Both the position numbers and the translations under genes were made by a program. Shown here piece by piece: positions 1-7,408 of a DNA stretch of 20,766 nucleotides. Where the stretch lies: the IMG/VR virus record IMGVR_UViG_3300047548_000860, positions 1 through 20,766 of that record; one strand, written 5' to 3'. Numbering within the stretch: position 1 is the stretch's first letter; every line of letters begins with the position of its first letter. Origin of the DNA: a virus. The notes beneath the pieces are model-generated. The model saw only the letters and a program-made list of their open reading frames with translations, had not been told where the DNA came from and ran no database searches.

Positions 1-2
1 GC

Positions 3-692
3 CTGCTTTATGTTGATGGCCAGCTTGTACGTGCGTTGACCCGCGGTGACGGCGTCGAAGGCCAAGACGTTACAGACAAGTTCTTGGCTACTAACATGGT
101 GCCTCACCAGATTGATGTGCAGCAGCCGGTACAAATCACTGGCGAGATTGTGGCCCCAATCAACATTGAGAACGCTCGCAACTACGCAGCCGGTGCACTA
201 AACCTTAAAAGTGTTGATGAATTCAAGCAGCGTGCACTTAGCTTCTTTGCCTACGGCGTTCAGCCTAACCTGCATGACACGTTTGATCGTGACATGCAAG
301 CCCTTAGCCGAGCTGGTTTTGGAGTAATCAATGAGCCAAATCTTGATAAAATCTTTCCCTGTGATGGTGTTGTTTTCCGAGTCAACAACAACAAGTTGTT
401 TGCAGAGCTGGGCTACACCTCGAAACATCCTCGTGGTGCCTATGCCAAAAAAGAGCGAGCCGCCCATGTGGAAACAAAGCTACTCAATGTTGAGTGGCAA
501 GTAGGCAAGAGTGGTAAGGTTACCCCAGTCGCTATCCTAGAGCCTGTGTATATTGGCGATGCGTTAGTTTCTCGCGCTACCCTAAACAACCCAGGCTTTA
601 TTGAAATGCTAGACCTGCGGATTGGTGATACTGTGGCAGTTATCAGAGCCGGCGAGATCATTCCTTGCATTACTCACAAAGTCGACGCTTAA
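3..692 (+). CDS. ligA: NAD-dependent DNA ligase, N-terminal subunit (5' truncated by window edge)
   Basis: The frame is open to the window edge, so the start lies upstream. The visible part opens with the RALTRGDG adenylation-domain motif of bacterial LigA. It continues through HPRGAYAKKE, which holds a nucleotidyltransferase-motif lysine, and then an OB-fold whose landmarks are VGKSGKVTPVA, LEPV, SRATLNNP and IGDTVAVIRAGEIIP. The catalytic KxDG lysine would be upstream of the window. The protein stops right after the OB-fold. The zinc finger, helix-hairpin-helix and BRCT parts are encoded separately by the next gene (764-1528). Phage T5 is known to encode its NAD ligase as two polypeptides, so this is most likely a genuine split enzyme and not a broken gene. 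Its role is sealing nicks during phage DNA replication and repair. Confidence 0.9.
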   Translation: MLYVDGQLVRALTRGDGVEGQDVTDKFLATNMVPHQIDVQQPVQITGEIVAPINIENARNYAAGALNLKSVDEFKQRALSFFAYGVQPNLHDTFDRDMQALSRAGFGVINEPNLDKIFPCDGVVFRVNNNKLFAELGYTSKHPRGAYAKKERAAHVETKLLNVEWQVGKSGKVTPVAILEPVYIGDALVSRATLNNPGFIEMLDLRIGDTVAVIRAGEIIPCITHKVDA

Positions 693-709
693 GCATCAAA
701 ATTTTTGAC

Positions 710-738
710 TTGTCAACGTACCCCAAATACAGTATAAT
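710..738 (+). promoter_or_regulatory. Sigma-70-type promoter between the two ligase genes
   Basis: TTGTCA at 710-715 and a perfect TATAAT at 733-738 are separated by exactly 17 bases. A second possible -35, TTGACT at 705-710, would give a 22-base spacer and is less likely. Transcription should begin near 745, about 19 bases before the ATG at 764. No Shine-Dalgarno sequence is visible in that leader. The layout is the same as at 9201-9229 and 14055-14083. Confidence 0.8.
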
Positions 739-763
739 ACATATATAAATTGATAAAGCAACC

Positions 764-1528
764 ATGAAGATCGAAATCCCAACTACTTGCCCCTGCTGTG
801 CGTACCCTCTTGAACTGGTCAACGATCAGCTCTTTTGCCGCAACACAGCTTGCGGTGCTCAGCTAGGCAAAAAGCTAGAGCACTTTTGCAAGACCCTGGG
901 TATCAAGGGCATGGGTGCTAAAACAATCGAGAAACTAGGACTGGCTGACATTACTGAGCTGTTTTATCTGGATCGTGATACCGTTGTAGAACAGCTGACC
1001 AGTGCCAAAGTAGCCGACAAACTACTGCTAGAAATCAATCAGGCTCGCGGCGCTGACTTGGCAACTGTCTTGGCTAGTTTTAGTATTCCACTGTTTGGCA
1101 ACACAGCCGCTACAAAGCTGTGCAGTGTTGTCCAGCACATTGACGAAATCACTTACGAGACTTGTAAACAAGCAGGGCTTGGCGATAAAGTAACCGATAA
1201 TTTACTCAACTGGCTAAGCACTGATTTTCAAGAAATGAGAGAGTTCCTACCGTTCTCATTTCAAAGCAATCAAAACACTGTGGTCGCTGACCCTAATCAG
1301 AAAACGGTTTGCATCACAGGTAAATTGAGTTCTTATAAAACCAAGGCAGAAGCACACAAGGCACTGCAATTGGCTGGTTTCAAACCAGTCGAATCTGTTA
1401 CTAAAGCTACTGATTACTTGGTTGATGAAGATAACAAAGGTAGTACCAAAAGACAAAAAGCCGATCAACTCGGAATCCAAATTATCACAAACCTAAATAC
1501 TTTCTTGAAAGAAATTAAAAATGACTGA
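764..1528 (+). CDS. NAD-dependent DNA ligase, C-terminal subunit (zinc finger, HhH, BRCT)
   Basis: This 254-residue protein is the C-terminal half of a LigA-type ligase. Residues about 9-33 form a four-cysteine zinc finger (CPCC, then CRNTAC and GAQ). Residues about 40-155 are helix-hairpin-helix repeats (GIKGMGAKTIEKLGL is the first hairpin). Residues about 180-250 are a BRCT domain (KTVCITGKLSSYKTKAEA, then SVTKATDYLV). In full-length LigA these parts clamp and bind nicked DNA, while the adenylation and OB domains encoded upstream do the chemistry, so the two products should work as a heterodimer. It has its own promoter at 710-738 and lacks a clear ribosome binding site. Its stop overlaps the next gene by 8 bases, which suggests translational coupling. 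Confidence 0.9.
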   Translation: MKIEIPTTCPCCAYPLELVNDQLFCRNTACGAQLGKKLEHFCKTLGIKGMGAKTIEKLGLADITELFYLDRDTVVEQLTSAKVADKLLLEINQARGADLATVLASFSIPLFGNTAATKLCSVVQHIDEITYETCKQAGLGDKVTDNLLNWLSTDFQEMREFLPFSFQSNQNTVVADPNQKTVCITGKLSSYKTKAEAHKALQLAGFKPVESVTKATDYLVDEDNKGSTKRQKADQLGIQIITNLNTFLKEIKND

Positions 1529-2270
1529 AAAAGCTACTAAGAAATGGTCTGACGAAGCTGTTGACCAACTGATGAGCATCGTTGGTAACGAAAGCCCCGT
1601 TAGCGTTGACGCTGTTGAGCGTGCCGCTGAAGCCCTTGGTTTCACTACTCGTAGTATCGCCAGCAAGCTGCGTCAACTAGACCGTGAAGTTGCTAGTCTA
1701 GCCAAGGAAAAGACCAGCAAGTTCAGCGAAGACGAAACCGCTGACCTGGCCGAATTTGTTATGGCCAACGCTGGTAATCTTACCTATGCACAAATCGCCG
1801 AAAATTTTGCTGACGGCAAGTTCACCGCCAAGCAAATCCAGGGTAAGCTGCTTGCTCTTGAACTGACTGGTATGGTTAAGCCTGCCGAGAAGGTTGAAGT
1901 TGCTCGTACTTACACCGAAGCCGAAGAAGCCAAGTTTATTGCAATGGCCGACAACGGTGCTTTTATCGAAGACATTGCTCAAGCCCTGAACAAGACTGTT
2001 CAGAGCGTTCGTGGTAAGGCTCTTAGCCTGACTCGCAAGGGTCAAATCGCTAAGATTCCTGCACAGCGCGAATCTCATGCCAAGGAAACTGTTGATCCAG
2101 TTACCGCACTTGGCGACAAGATCGCTTCTATGACTGTTGCAGAAATCGCCGCCGCTGTGGACAAGACTGAGCGTGGTCTGCGTACCCTGCTTACCCGCCG
2201 TGGTATCAAGGTTGCCGACTATGACGGCGCTGCCAAGAAAGCCAAGGCAGAAGCCAAAGCTGCTGCCTAA
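1521..2270 (+). CDS. D5-like dsDNA-binding / transcription regulator with tandem helix-turn-helix repeats
   Basis: The 249-residue protein contains at least three imperfect repeats of about 50 residues. Each opens with an aromatic-S/T-acidic signature (WSDEAVDQL near residue 9, FSEDETADL near 68, YTEAEEAKF near 132). Each ends in a Myb/SANT-like recognition helix (TTRSIASKLRQL, TAKQIQGKLLAL, TVQSVRGKALSL). A fourth helix-turn-helix (MTVAEIAAAVDKTERGLRTLL) and a lysine/alanine-rich tail close the protein. The length and position fit phage T5 D5, a DNA-binding protein needed for late transcription. The D5 assignment rests on synteny and size, not on residues I can match. It overlaps the ligase C-terminal gene by 8 bases and is followed directly by a strong terminator, so it is the last gene of its transcript. 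Codon use is regular and rich in C/T-ending codons, as expected for a highly expressed gene. Confidence 0.65.
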   Translation: MTEKATKKWSDEAVDQLMSIVGNESPVSVDAVERAAEALGFTTRSIASKLRQLDREVASLAKEKTSKFSEDETADLAEFVMANAGNLTYAQIAENFADGKFTAKQIQGKLLALELTGMVKPAEKVEVARTYTEAEEAKFIAMADNGAFIEDIAQALNKTVQSVRGKALSLTRKGQIAKIPAQRESHAKETVDPVTALGDKIASMTVAEIAAAVDKTERGLRTLLTRRGIKVADYDGAAKKAKAEAKAAA

Positions 2271-2288
2271 GCAGTAAGTACCGTTCTA

Positions 2289-2321
2289 GGCTGGGAGAAA
2301 TAAAAAGCTCCCAGCCTTTTT
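2289..2321 (+). terminator. Rho-independent terminator after the D5-like gene
   Basis: A perfect 9-bp stem pairs GGCTGGGAG (2289-2297) with CTCCCAGCC (2308-2316), around a 10-base A-rich loop. Five Ts follow at 2317-2321. It begins 18 bases after the stop codon and separates the ligase/D5-like transcript from the helicase genes. Confidence 0.9.
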
Positions 2322-2339
2322 GCTTTAGGGTCGTTGGAA

Positions 2340-2639
2340 ATGAAAGTCACAATTACATACCACGACAACGAAAGCTTCACTGTAGAAGAAGTTGTCAAAC
2401 AAGCCGTACATAACTACGGCAAAGCTGTTCAAGTAGATATTACACCAGAATCCACAATGGCGTACGATCACATTTACTTTGGCTTGCAGCAGCTTATTAC
2501 TCATGAACAGCTTAGCTTGCTTTTTGATAAAGGTTCAGCCTATCAACAAGACATTAAAAAGCTACGCGAACAAGTTTTATACAAAGTAACAGAAATTATT
2601 GACCAAGTTATCATTGATAATGAATCGAAAGTAGGGTAA
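2340..2639 (+). CDS. Hypothetical protein, 99 aa
   Basis: An acidic soluble protein of 99 residues with no membrane segment, signal peptide or motif that I recognise. It begins with a beta-like stretch (MKVTITYHDNESFTVEEVV). Its C-terminal third looks helical (DIKKLREQVLYKVTEIIDQVII). I chose ATG at 2340, preceded by AGGG at 9 bases spacing, over an in-frame TTG at 2334, where the AGGG would be too close. It lies just downstream of a terminator and 3 bases before the helicase gene, so it probably shares the helicase transcript and could assist replication. That role is inferred from position only. Confidence 0.75.
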   Translation: MKVTITYHDNESFTVEEVVKQAVHNYGKAVQVDITPESTMAYDHIYFGLQQLITHEQLSLLFDKGSAYQQDIKKLREQVLYKVTEIIDQVIIDNESKVG

Positions 2640-2642
2640 TCC

Positions 2643-4034
2643 TTGGATACATCAGCAGTAGTCTTAAATAAACTACTAACTGAGCGAAACCTAGACATCT
2701 GGGCCAAGCTAAAGTTAGTATTCCTAGACCCTGCGTACTCTTCCCTTTACAGCGCGATTAACAAGTATTACGAAAAATACAGTGCTGTACCGTCGTTTGA
2801 TGAACTCGAACTAACCTTAAGGGAGGGTCCAGCGTCTAAGACGTTAGCAACTCTCCGGTTAACCGAGGTTCCTGACGTTTCCGCCGAAGTTGCACTGGAT
2901 GCACTAATTGACCAGTATACACAGAACGAAACGGTAAAACTATTAGATAAATTTGTAGACAAGCTACCGCTTTACGATACTAACGAAATCAAAGAAAACT
3001 TATCAACAATCGCACTAACTATTGAAGAAAAGACTCATACCAGCGAGAAGGTATTTACCATGGCTGATATGATGATGTTCCAGCATCCCGATGATGTGGA
3101 GAAAGAACGTGTTTATCTGGGCCTTAACAATACTTTTGACGCTGTTCTTGGTGGTGTTGCCCGTCAAGAACTCATCCTCATTGGGGGTAAGCGGGGTTCT
3201 GGTAAATCTATTACTTCTAGCAATATTTTCGTTAATCAATACGAGTCTGGTAACTCTAGTATTTACTTTAGTATTGAAATGACTGCGATTGAGACTATGC
3301 AACGTAACTTGGCTATTTTAGCTAATGTTAATTTGCAGAATCTTAAACAAAACAAACTAACTGATGACGAAATATTGCGAGTAGTCAAGGCGCGTGCTGG
3401 AATGTTCCAGGACTCAGACCAGACTGTTATCGACTTTTTGCGTCATCGTGATCGCTACAAGTTTGAAGAAACCCTTGTACGCCATCACCAGCTAAAACCA
3501 GATAATCAAATGATTATTGTTGACGACCGTGACCTTACCCTAAGCAGCATCGACTTGCACATTGGCAAAGCCAAGGCAAAGTTTGGCGATAAGCTAAAAG
3601 TTGTGGTAGTTGACTACGTAAACCAAATTGTACTAGAAGGCGCTGACCAATATGATTGGAAACCGCAGATTGAAGTCTCGAAGAAACTTAAGAATTTGGC
3701 CCGCAAGTACGAAGTGGTCATGGTATCGCCATACCAAATTGATAAAGACGGCGAAGCTCGTTTCGCAAAGGGTATCCTTGACGCAGCCGACATTGCCCTT
3801 GTTATGGAAGCCCATGATAAGGAAAGCAATGCCGTCAGCTTCGAGACGACGAAGATTCGCGGCGGTAAGGAAATGGCATTCACTTGCCCTATTGATTGGG
3901 ATACCTTACGCATCAGCCCACAGTCTGTGGATAAACCATCCTCTAAAGAGAACGTTAAGCGATCTAGCAAAAAAGAAGCACAACAAGCCGAACTAAAGCA
4001 AGACGATAGTGCGGCGGACTTACCACCTTGGTGA
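2643..4034 (+). CDS. DnaB-like replicative DNA helicase
   Basis: A 463-residue RecA-fold helicase, about the usual size of DnaB. The N-terminal 135 residues resemble the DnaB helical scaffold. The ATPase core has Walker A GGKRGSGKS (181-189), a Walker B strand VVVDYVNQ (aspartate 324), a probable sensor stretch (MVSPYQIDKDG, about 360-370) and KIRGG (404-408), where DnaB enzymes place their arginine finger. The start is TTG at 2643, with AGGG six bases upstream; no ATG exists before residue 140. It should unwind DNA ahead of the phage fork with the primase encoded at 4237. The tail is lysine/serine-rich, then acidic, and ends DLPPW, an unusual acidic-hydrophobic tip. Codons 156-230 (3108-3332), over the Walker A region, use strikingly different synonymous codons from the rest of the gene. 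Confidence 0.92.
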   Translation: MDTSAVVLNKLLTERNLDIWAKLKLVFLDPAYSSLYSAINKYYEKYSAVPSFDELELTLREGPASKTLATLRLTEVPDVSAEVALDALIDQYTQNETVKLLDKFVDKLPLYDTNEIKENLSTIALTIEEKTHTSEKVFTMADMMMFQHPDDVEKERVYLGLNNTFDAVLGGVARQELILIGGKRGSGKSITSSNIFVNQYESGNSSIYFSIEMTAIETMQRNLAILANVNLQNLKQNKLTDDEILRVVKARAGMFQDSDQTVIDFLRHRDRYKFEETLVRHHQLKPDNQMIIVDDRDLTLSSIDLHIGKAKAKFGDKLKVVVVDYVNQIVLEGADQYDWKPQIEVSKKLKNLARKYEVVMVSPYQIDKDGEARFAKGILDAADIALVMEAHDKESNAVSFETTKIRGGKEMAFTCPIDWDTLRISPQSVDKPSSKENVKRSSKKEAQQAELKQDDSAADLPPW

Positions 4035-4037
4035 TAT

Positions 4038-4301
4038 ATGTTACCCTATCAGAAAAAACGACTAAAAGCACTTGGCGAAATAGAAGATCTAGTTACATTG
4101 GCACTAGCCAAAATGAACAGATACCCAGGCATGTACCTGGGTGATTTGCGTGATGTTCGAGATATTATCAAGATTAAGCTAAAGCTGGAACAAGTGCAAC
4201 GTAGAATTGTTAATGGTAGAAAGTGGAGCGAAAGAAATGAGCGATCCGGTATTAGACTTACTGCAAAAGAACCAGTTATCATACACAGTATCGGGCCGTG
4301 A
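4038..4301 (+). CDS. Small basic hypothetical protein, 87 aa
   Basis: A lysine/arginine-rich, probably helical protein (MLPYQKKRLKALGEIEDL, then DIIKIKLKLEQVQRRIV) that I do not recognise. It begins 3 bases after the helicase stop and overlaps the 5' end of the primase gene by 65 bases. This overlap is longer than others in this operon, so the last 20 or so residues are constrained by primase coding. The ribosome binding site is weak (GGTG). Its place between helicase and primase suggests a replication role, but nothing in the sequence proves it. It could be a spurious frame, though the tight junction with the helicase argues for a gene. Confidence 0.6.
   Translation: MLPYQKKRLKALGEIEDLVTLALAKMNRYPGMYLGDLRDVRDIIKIKLKLEQVQRRIVNGRKWSERNERSGIRLTAKEPVIIHSIGP
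4123..4142. repeat. Perfect inverted repeat inside the small basic gene
   Basis: ACCCAGG (4123-4129) and CCTGGGT (4136-4142) form a 7-bp perfect stem around a 6-base loop. There is no T-run after it, so it is not a terminator. It could be an RNA hairpin or a short operator-like site, or it could be chance. Confidence 0.4.
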
Positions 4302-5091
4302 CTACCTAATCAAATGCCTTAATCCTGAACACGAGGATTCAAATCCCAGTTTTCGCGTAGACAAGGTATCTGGCGTTGCTCATTGCTTTGCGTGTGGTTT
4401 TAAGACCAATGTTTTTAAGTTTTTTGGTGTTTTTACCAATCCAGTGCCAATTAAAATTGCTGCACTAAAAGAAAAGCTAAACGATCTTAAAACTGCTAAC
4501 TTAGGACTTGAGCTTCCCGCTGGACATACGCCGTGGACTAAACAGTTTCGCGGGATTAGTCCTGCAACGCTAAAGCATTTTGGTGCTTTTTACACTAATG
4601 CAGTAGAAAAACTGCAAGATCGCATAGTGTTTCCCATTCAAGACATTCGCCAAAAAACTGTGGTATTTGTTGCCCGACATACACTATCACAAGGTAATCC
4701 ACGATACGTAAACTATCCTAGTGGTGTTAAGATTCCGGTATTTCCGGCGCACCTGCCTAGCGGTTACAGTTCTATGGTTATTGTTGAAGGCATATTTGAT
4801 ATGCTTAACCTTTACGATAAAGGACTAGAAAATGTTGTCTGCGCGTTCGGCACAAATACCCTTCAAAATGAAACGAAGCAAAAGCTCCTTCCTTTTAAGG
4901 CTCAAGGCATTACGCACGTATACCTACTATTTGATGGTGATGAAGCGGGTCGTAAAGCAGCCCAGACCCTTAAACCGGTTATTGAACAAGAAGGTTTCAT
5001 TGTAGAAATCATTAATTTGCCTGACGATACCGATCCAGGTGAATTAGACGAAGAAGATGTACGCGGATTGGCCGAGTACGTCACAAAATAG
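4237..5091 (+). CDS. DNA primase (CHC2 zinc finger + TOPRIM), D7-like
   Basis: This 284-residue primase synthesises RNA primers for the lagging strand. Residues about 26-54 form a CHC2-type zinc ribbon (CLNPEHEDSNPSF, then HCFACG). The TOPRIM domain covers about residues 180-270, with VIVEGIFDML (catalytic glutamate) and LLFDGDEAGRKA (metal-binding DGD). It is much shorter than DnaG (581 aa) and lacks a separate helicase-binding domain, which is typical for phage primases. I chose ATG at 4237 (MSDPVLDL), preceded by GGAG at 8 bases, over an upstream in-frame ATG at 4207 that lies further inside the preceding gene. Synteny places it where phage T5 has its primase. It should act with the helicase at 2643 and the polymerase at 5117. 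Confidence 0.92.
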   Translation: MSDPVLDLLQKNQLSYTVSGRDYLIKCLNPEHEDSNPSFRVDKVSGVAHCFACGFKTNVFKFFGVFTNPVPIKIAALKEKLNDLKTANLGLELPAGHTPWTKQFRGISPATLKHFGAFYTNAVEKLQDRIVFPIQDIRQKTVVFVARHTLSQGNPRYVNYPSGVKIPVFPAHLPSGYSSMVIVEGIFDMLNLYDKGLENVVCAFGTNTLQNETKQKLLPFKAQGITHVYLLFDGDEAGRKAAQTLKPVIEQEGFIVEIINLPDDTDPGELDEEDVRGLAEYVTK

Positions 5092-5108
5092 CCTAAATAC
5101 GCTATAAG
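5080..5108 (+). promoter_or_regulatory. Possible weak promoter before the DNA polymerase gene
   Basis: GTCACA (5080-5085), 17 bases, TATAAG (5103-5108). The bases before the -10 (CCTAAATACGC) resemble those of the promoter at 710-738 (CCCAAATACAG). The -35 is poor and the ATG at 5117 is only 8 bases past the -10, so a transcript from here would be nearly leaderless. This is a tentative call. Confidence 0.25.
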
Positions 5109-5116
5109 AAAGTATT

Positions 5117-7408
5117 ATGACAAAAATTGCACTAATTGACAAAGCACCCAACCGCACTCGTTACAGTGATTATTTTCAGTTTGAATTTGATCACTACCAT
5201 ATGAGTAGCAAGCCTATCACAAAACTACTGAAAAAAGACGTAGATTTGGAAGTAGACTTGGAGCCGTATGACTACGTGATTCTTGTGGGTGCTGAAGCAG
5301 CTAAAGAATACGCTAAAATCACTAGCGTTACTAACTATGCCGGACAACTGGTAAATGATAAGTTTATTCCTATTAGTAACCCTGCTATGCTGGCTTTTAA
5401 GCCGGAGGGTAAGCCTGACTTCCAGCGAGCCTGCGACAAAATCCACAAATACATCGCAGGAACGCTTAAGCCCACTACAGCGGGCGATTATAAAGGCATT
5501 GACGACACCAACGAAGCAAAGCGGTTCTTCCGAGAAGTCCTAGAAAACGCTCAAGGCTGGGTTGCACTAGACACGGAAACCACAGCACTGTATCCGCGCG
5601 ACGGTTATGTGCTAGGCTTGTCTATGAGTTACAAGTCTAAGCACGGCAGGTATATCCTAACCGACTGCCTAGACGATGTTTGCCTGGACTTGCTTCGCAA
5701 AATCATCAAGGAATACTCGATTGTATTCCACAACATGAAGTTTGACTACAAGATGATTAACTATCACTTGGGCCTAGACTTTGATCGCAGTCGTGTACAT
5801 GACACTATGGTCATGCACTACGTGTTGGATGAAGCAGATTCTCACGGCTTAAAGCAACTTGCACTTAAGTATACAGACTACGGCGACTACGACAGCGAGC
5901 TTGATGATTTCAAGAAAGAATACTGTGCTAAAAACGGTATTTTGCAAGATGACTTTACCTATGACCTTATTCCGTTCGATGTTATTAGTCGTTACGCTGC
6001 TATTGATACAGCCGTTACATACGACCTTTTCCAGAAGTTTTGGCCTATTGTCCAGAAAAACGACAAACTCCGATACGTCTACGAACAAATCCTGATTCCT
6101 GGTACACTGTTCCTTATGGACATGGAAGAAGTTGGCATTCCTATTAGCCGTGAGCGTATGGAAGCTGCCAACCTTTACCTTGACCACGAAGTTCAGCGTG
6201 CTAAAGAAGCTATTTATGGTTTCGAGGCAATCAAGCAGTTTGAGAAAAACGAAGGCAAAATCTTTAATCCTAACAGCGTGATGCAACTACGCACTGTGTT
6301 GTTTGATTACTTGGGCTTGACTCCCACTGGCAAGAAAACGGCAACTGGTGCAATTTCAACTGACGCTGAAGTGCTGGAACAGTTGTCAGAAGAACACCCG
6401 CTTCCAGCTGCAATCTTAAAGGTGCGACAGCTTGGCAAGATTCAGAACACTTACATTCAAAAGATTCTACCGGAGCTTGATAGAGATAGTAGAATCCGTA
6501 CCAATTTTAATCTTACTTTCACCACTAGCGGTCGCCTTAGTAGTTCTGGCAAGTTTAATGCTCAGCAAATACCTCGCGACGACCCTATTATCAAAGGTTG
6601 CATCAAAGCTCCAGCAGGTTACAAGATTGTTTCGCAAGACTTGACAACAGCTGAAATGTATTATGCTGCTGTGTTGTCGGGCGACAAGAACTTGCAGCAA
6701 GTTTTTAGTAGTGGCGGTGACTTCCACTCAACGATTGCTAAAATGGTGTTTAACCTGCCGTGTCCTGTTGAGGAAGTTAAGGACAAATACAAGAGTATGC
6801 GACAGTCTGCAAAGGCTATTTCATTCGGTATTTTGTACGGCAGTGGTGCTAATAAGGTTTCGCAAACCGTGTCTAAGGCAACTGGTGAGGAATACCCGGT
6901 TGAGCAGGCACGTGATGATATTAAACAATACTTTAGCAAGTTTAACAAGCTAAAGCAATGGCTGGATAACAGAAAGGACTTCATTGAAGCAAACGGATAC
7001 ACTTATTCCTTCTTTGGTAGAAAGCGTCGCTTACCAAACGTATTTAGCTCAGACAAAGGCATTGCAGCTCATGAGGTTCGCTCAGGAATCAACGCCGAAG
7101 TTCAATCGCTTGCGTCAGACGTTAACCTCCTTGGTGCTATCCGAACTGCAAATGAACTCAAAGAACGCGGCCTAGACGCTAAAATCTTCATGCTAGTGCA
7201 TGACTCGATTGTTGCACTAGTGCGCGAAGATCAAGTTGATGAATATTGTGAAATCCTAAAGCGCAACACTCAGTATGACTGGGGTTGCAGTATTCCTGGA
7301 TTCCCAATCGGCGTTGACCAAGAAGTTGGAGATGACTACAGTTTTGGAAAATGGGACGAATTCTACACTGTTACGGGAACTGGTTTGGCCCGTGTACAGA
7401 ATAGCTGA
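5117..7408 (+). CDS. Family A DNA polymerase with 3'-5' exonuclease (T5 D9-like)
   Basis: The 763-residue replicative polymerase has three parts. Residues 1-115 are an unusual N-terminal domain (YDYVILVGAEAAKEY, then a G...ISNPAML tail) that looks like a degenerate uracil-DNA-glycosylase fold. Residues about 130-310 form a DnaQ-like proofreading exonuclease: LDTETT (D152, E154), FHNMKFD (D210) and YAAIDTAVTYD (D297). Residues about 320-763 form the polymerase: motif A VSQDLTTAEMYY (D508, E513), motif B RQSAKAISFGILYG (R562, K566, F570, Y574) and motif C VHDS (D696). There is no 5'-3' exonuclease domain; that activity is supplied by the gene at 14107. Motif A departs from the usual DYSQIELR. 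The start ATG at 5117 has only a weak purine run before it. The 3' end overlaps the next gene by 17 bases. Confidence 0.95.
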   Translation: MTKIALIDKAPNRTRYSDYFQFEFDHYHMSSKPITKLLKKDVDLEVDLEPYDYVILVGAEAAKEYAKITSVTNYAGQLVNDKFIPISNPAMLAFKPEGKPDFQRACDKIHKYIAGTLKPTTAGDYKGIDDTNEAKRFFREVLENAQGWVALDTETTALYPRDGYVLGLSMSYKSKHGRYILTDCLDDVCLDLLRKIIKEYSIVFHNMKFDYKMINYHLGLDFDRSRVHDTMVMHYVLDEADSHGLKQLALKYTDYGDYDSELDDFKKEYCAKNGILQDDFTYDLIPFDVISRYAAIDTAVTYDLFQKFWPIVQKNDKLRYVYEQILIPGTLFLMDMEEVGIPISRERMEAANLYLDHEVQRAKEAIYGFEAIKQFEKNEGKIFNPNSVMQLRTVLFDYLGLTPTGKKTATGAISTDAEVLEQLSEEHPLPAAILKVRQLGKIQNTYIQKILPELDRDSRIRTNFNLTFTTSGRLSSSGKFNAQQIPRDDPIIKGCIKAPAGYKIVSQDLTTAEMYYAAVLSGDKNLQQVFSSGGDFHSTIAKMVFNLPCPVEEVKDKYKSMRQSAKAISFGILYGSGANKVSQTVSKATGEEYPVEQARDDIKQYFSKFNKLKQWLDNRKDFIEANGYTYSFFGRKRRLPNVFSSDKGIAAHEVRSGINAEVQSLASDVNLLGAIRTANELKERGLDAKIFMLVHDSIVALVREDQVDEYCEILKRNTQYDWGCSIPGFPIGVDQEVGDDYSFGKWDEFYTVTGTGLARVQNS

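Noticed and set aside
198-467. Long antisense frames across the replication genes, for example 198-467, 5849-6286 and 12972-13334
   Set aside because: All lie opposite well-supported genes, lack ribosome sites and show no domain pattern.
692-764. A single ligase gene broken by a frameshift or stop mutation
   Set aside because: The two halves are separated by 71 bases with a full consensus promoter, the break falls between domains, and T5 is known to have two ligase polypeptides.
2334-2339. TTG at 2334 as start of the 99-aa gene
   Set aside because: It is only three bases after the AGGG, too close for a ribosome site, while ATG at 2340 is well spaced.
3091-3282. Hydrophobic, membrane-like open frames at 3091-3282, 14621-14827 and 16262-16468 on the plus strand
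   Set aside because: They are out-of-frame readings of the helicase, flap endonuclease and RNR genes. Their leucine/valine richness is produced by the T-ending codons of the real genes. They have no ribosome sites.
4207-4236. ATG at 4207 as primase start
   Set aside because: It lies deeper in the preceding gene, and ATG 4237 has GGAG at eight bases and begins a primase-like N-terminus.
7275-7391. ATG at 7275 as start of the gene between polymerase and SF2 helicase
   Set aside because: It would overlap the polymerase by 134 bases; the GTG at 7392 gives an overlap typical of this operon. The choice remains uncertain.
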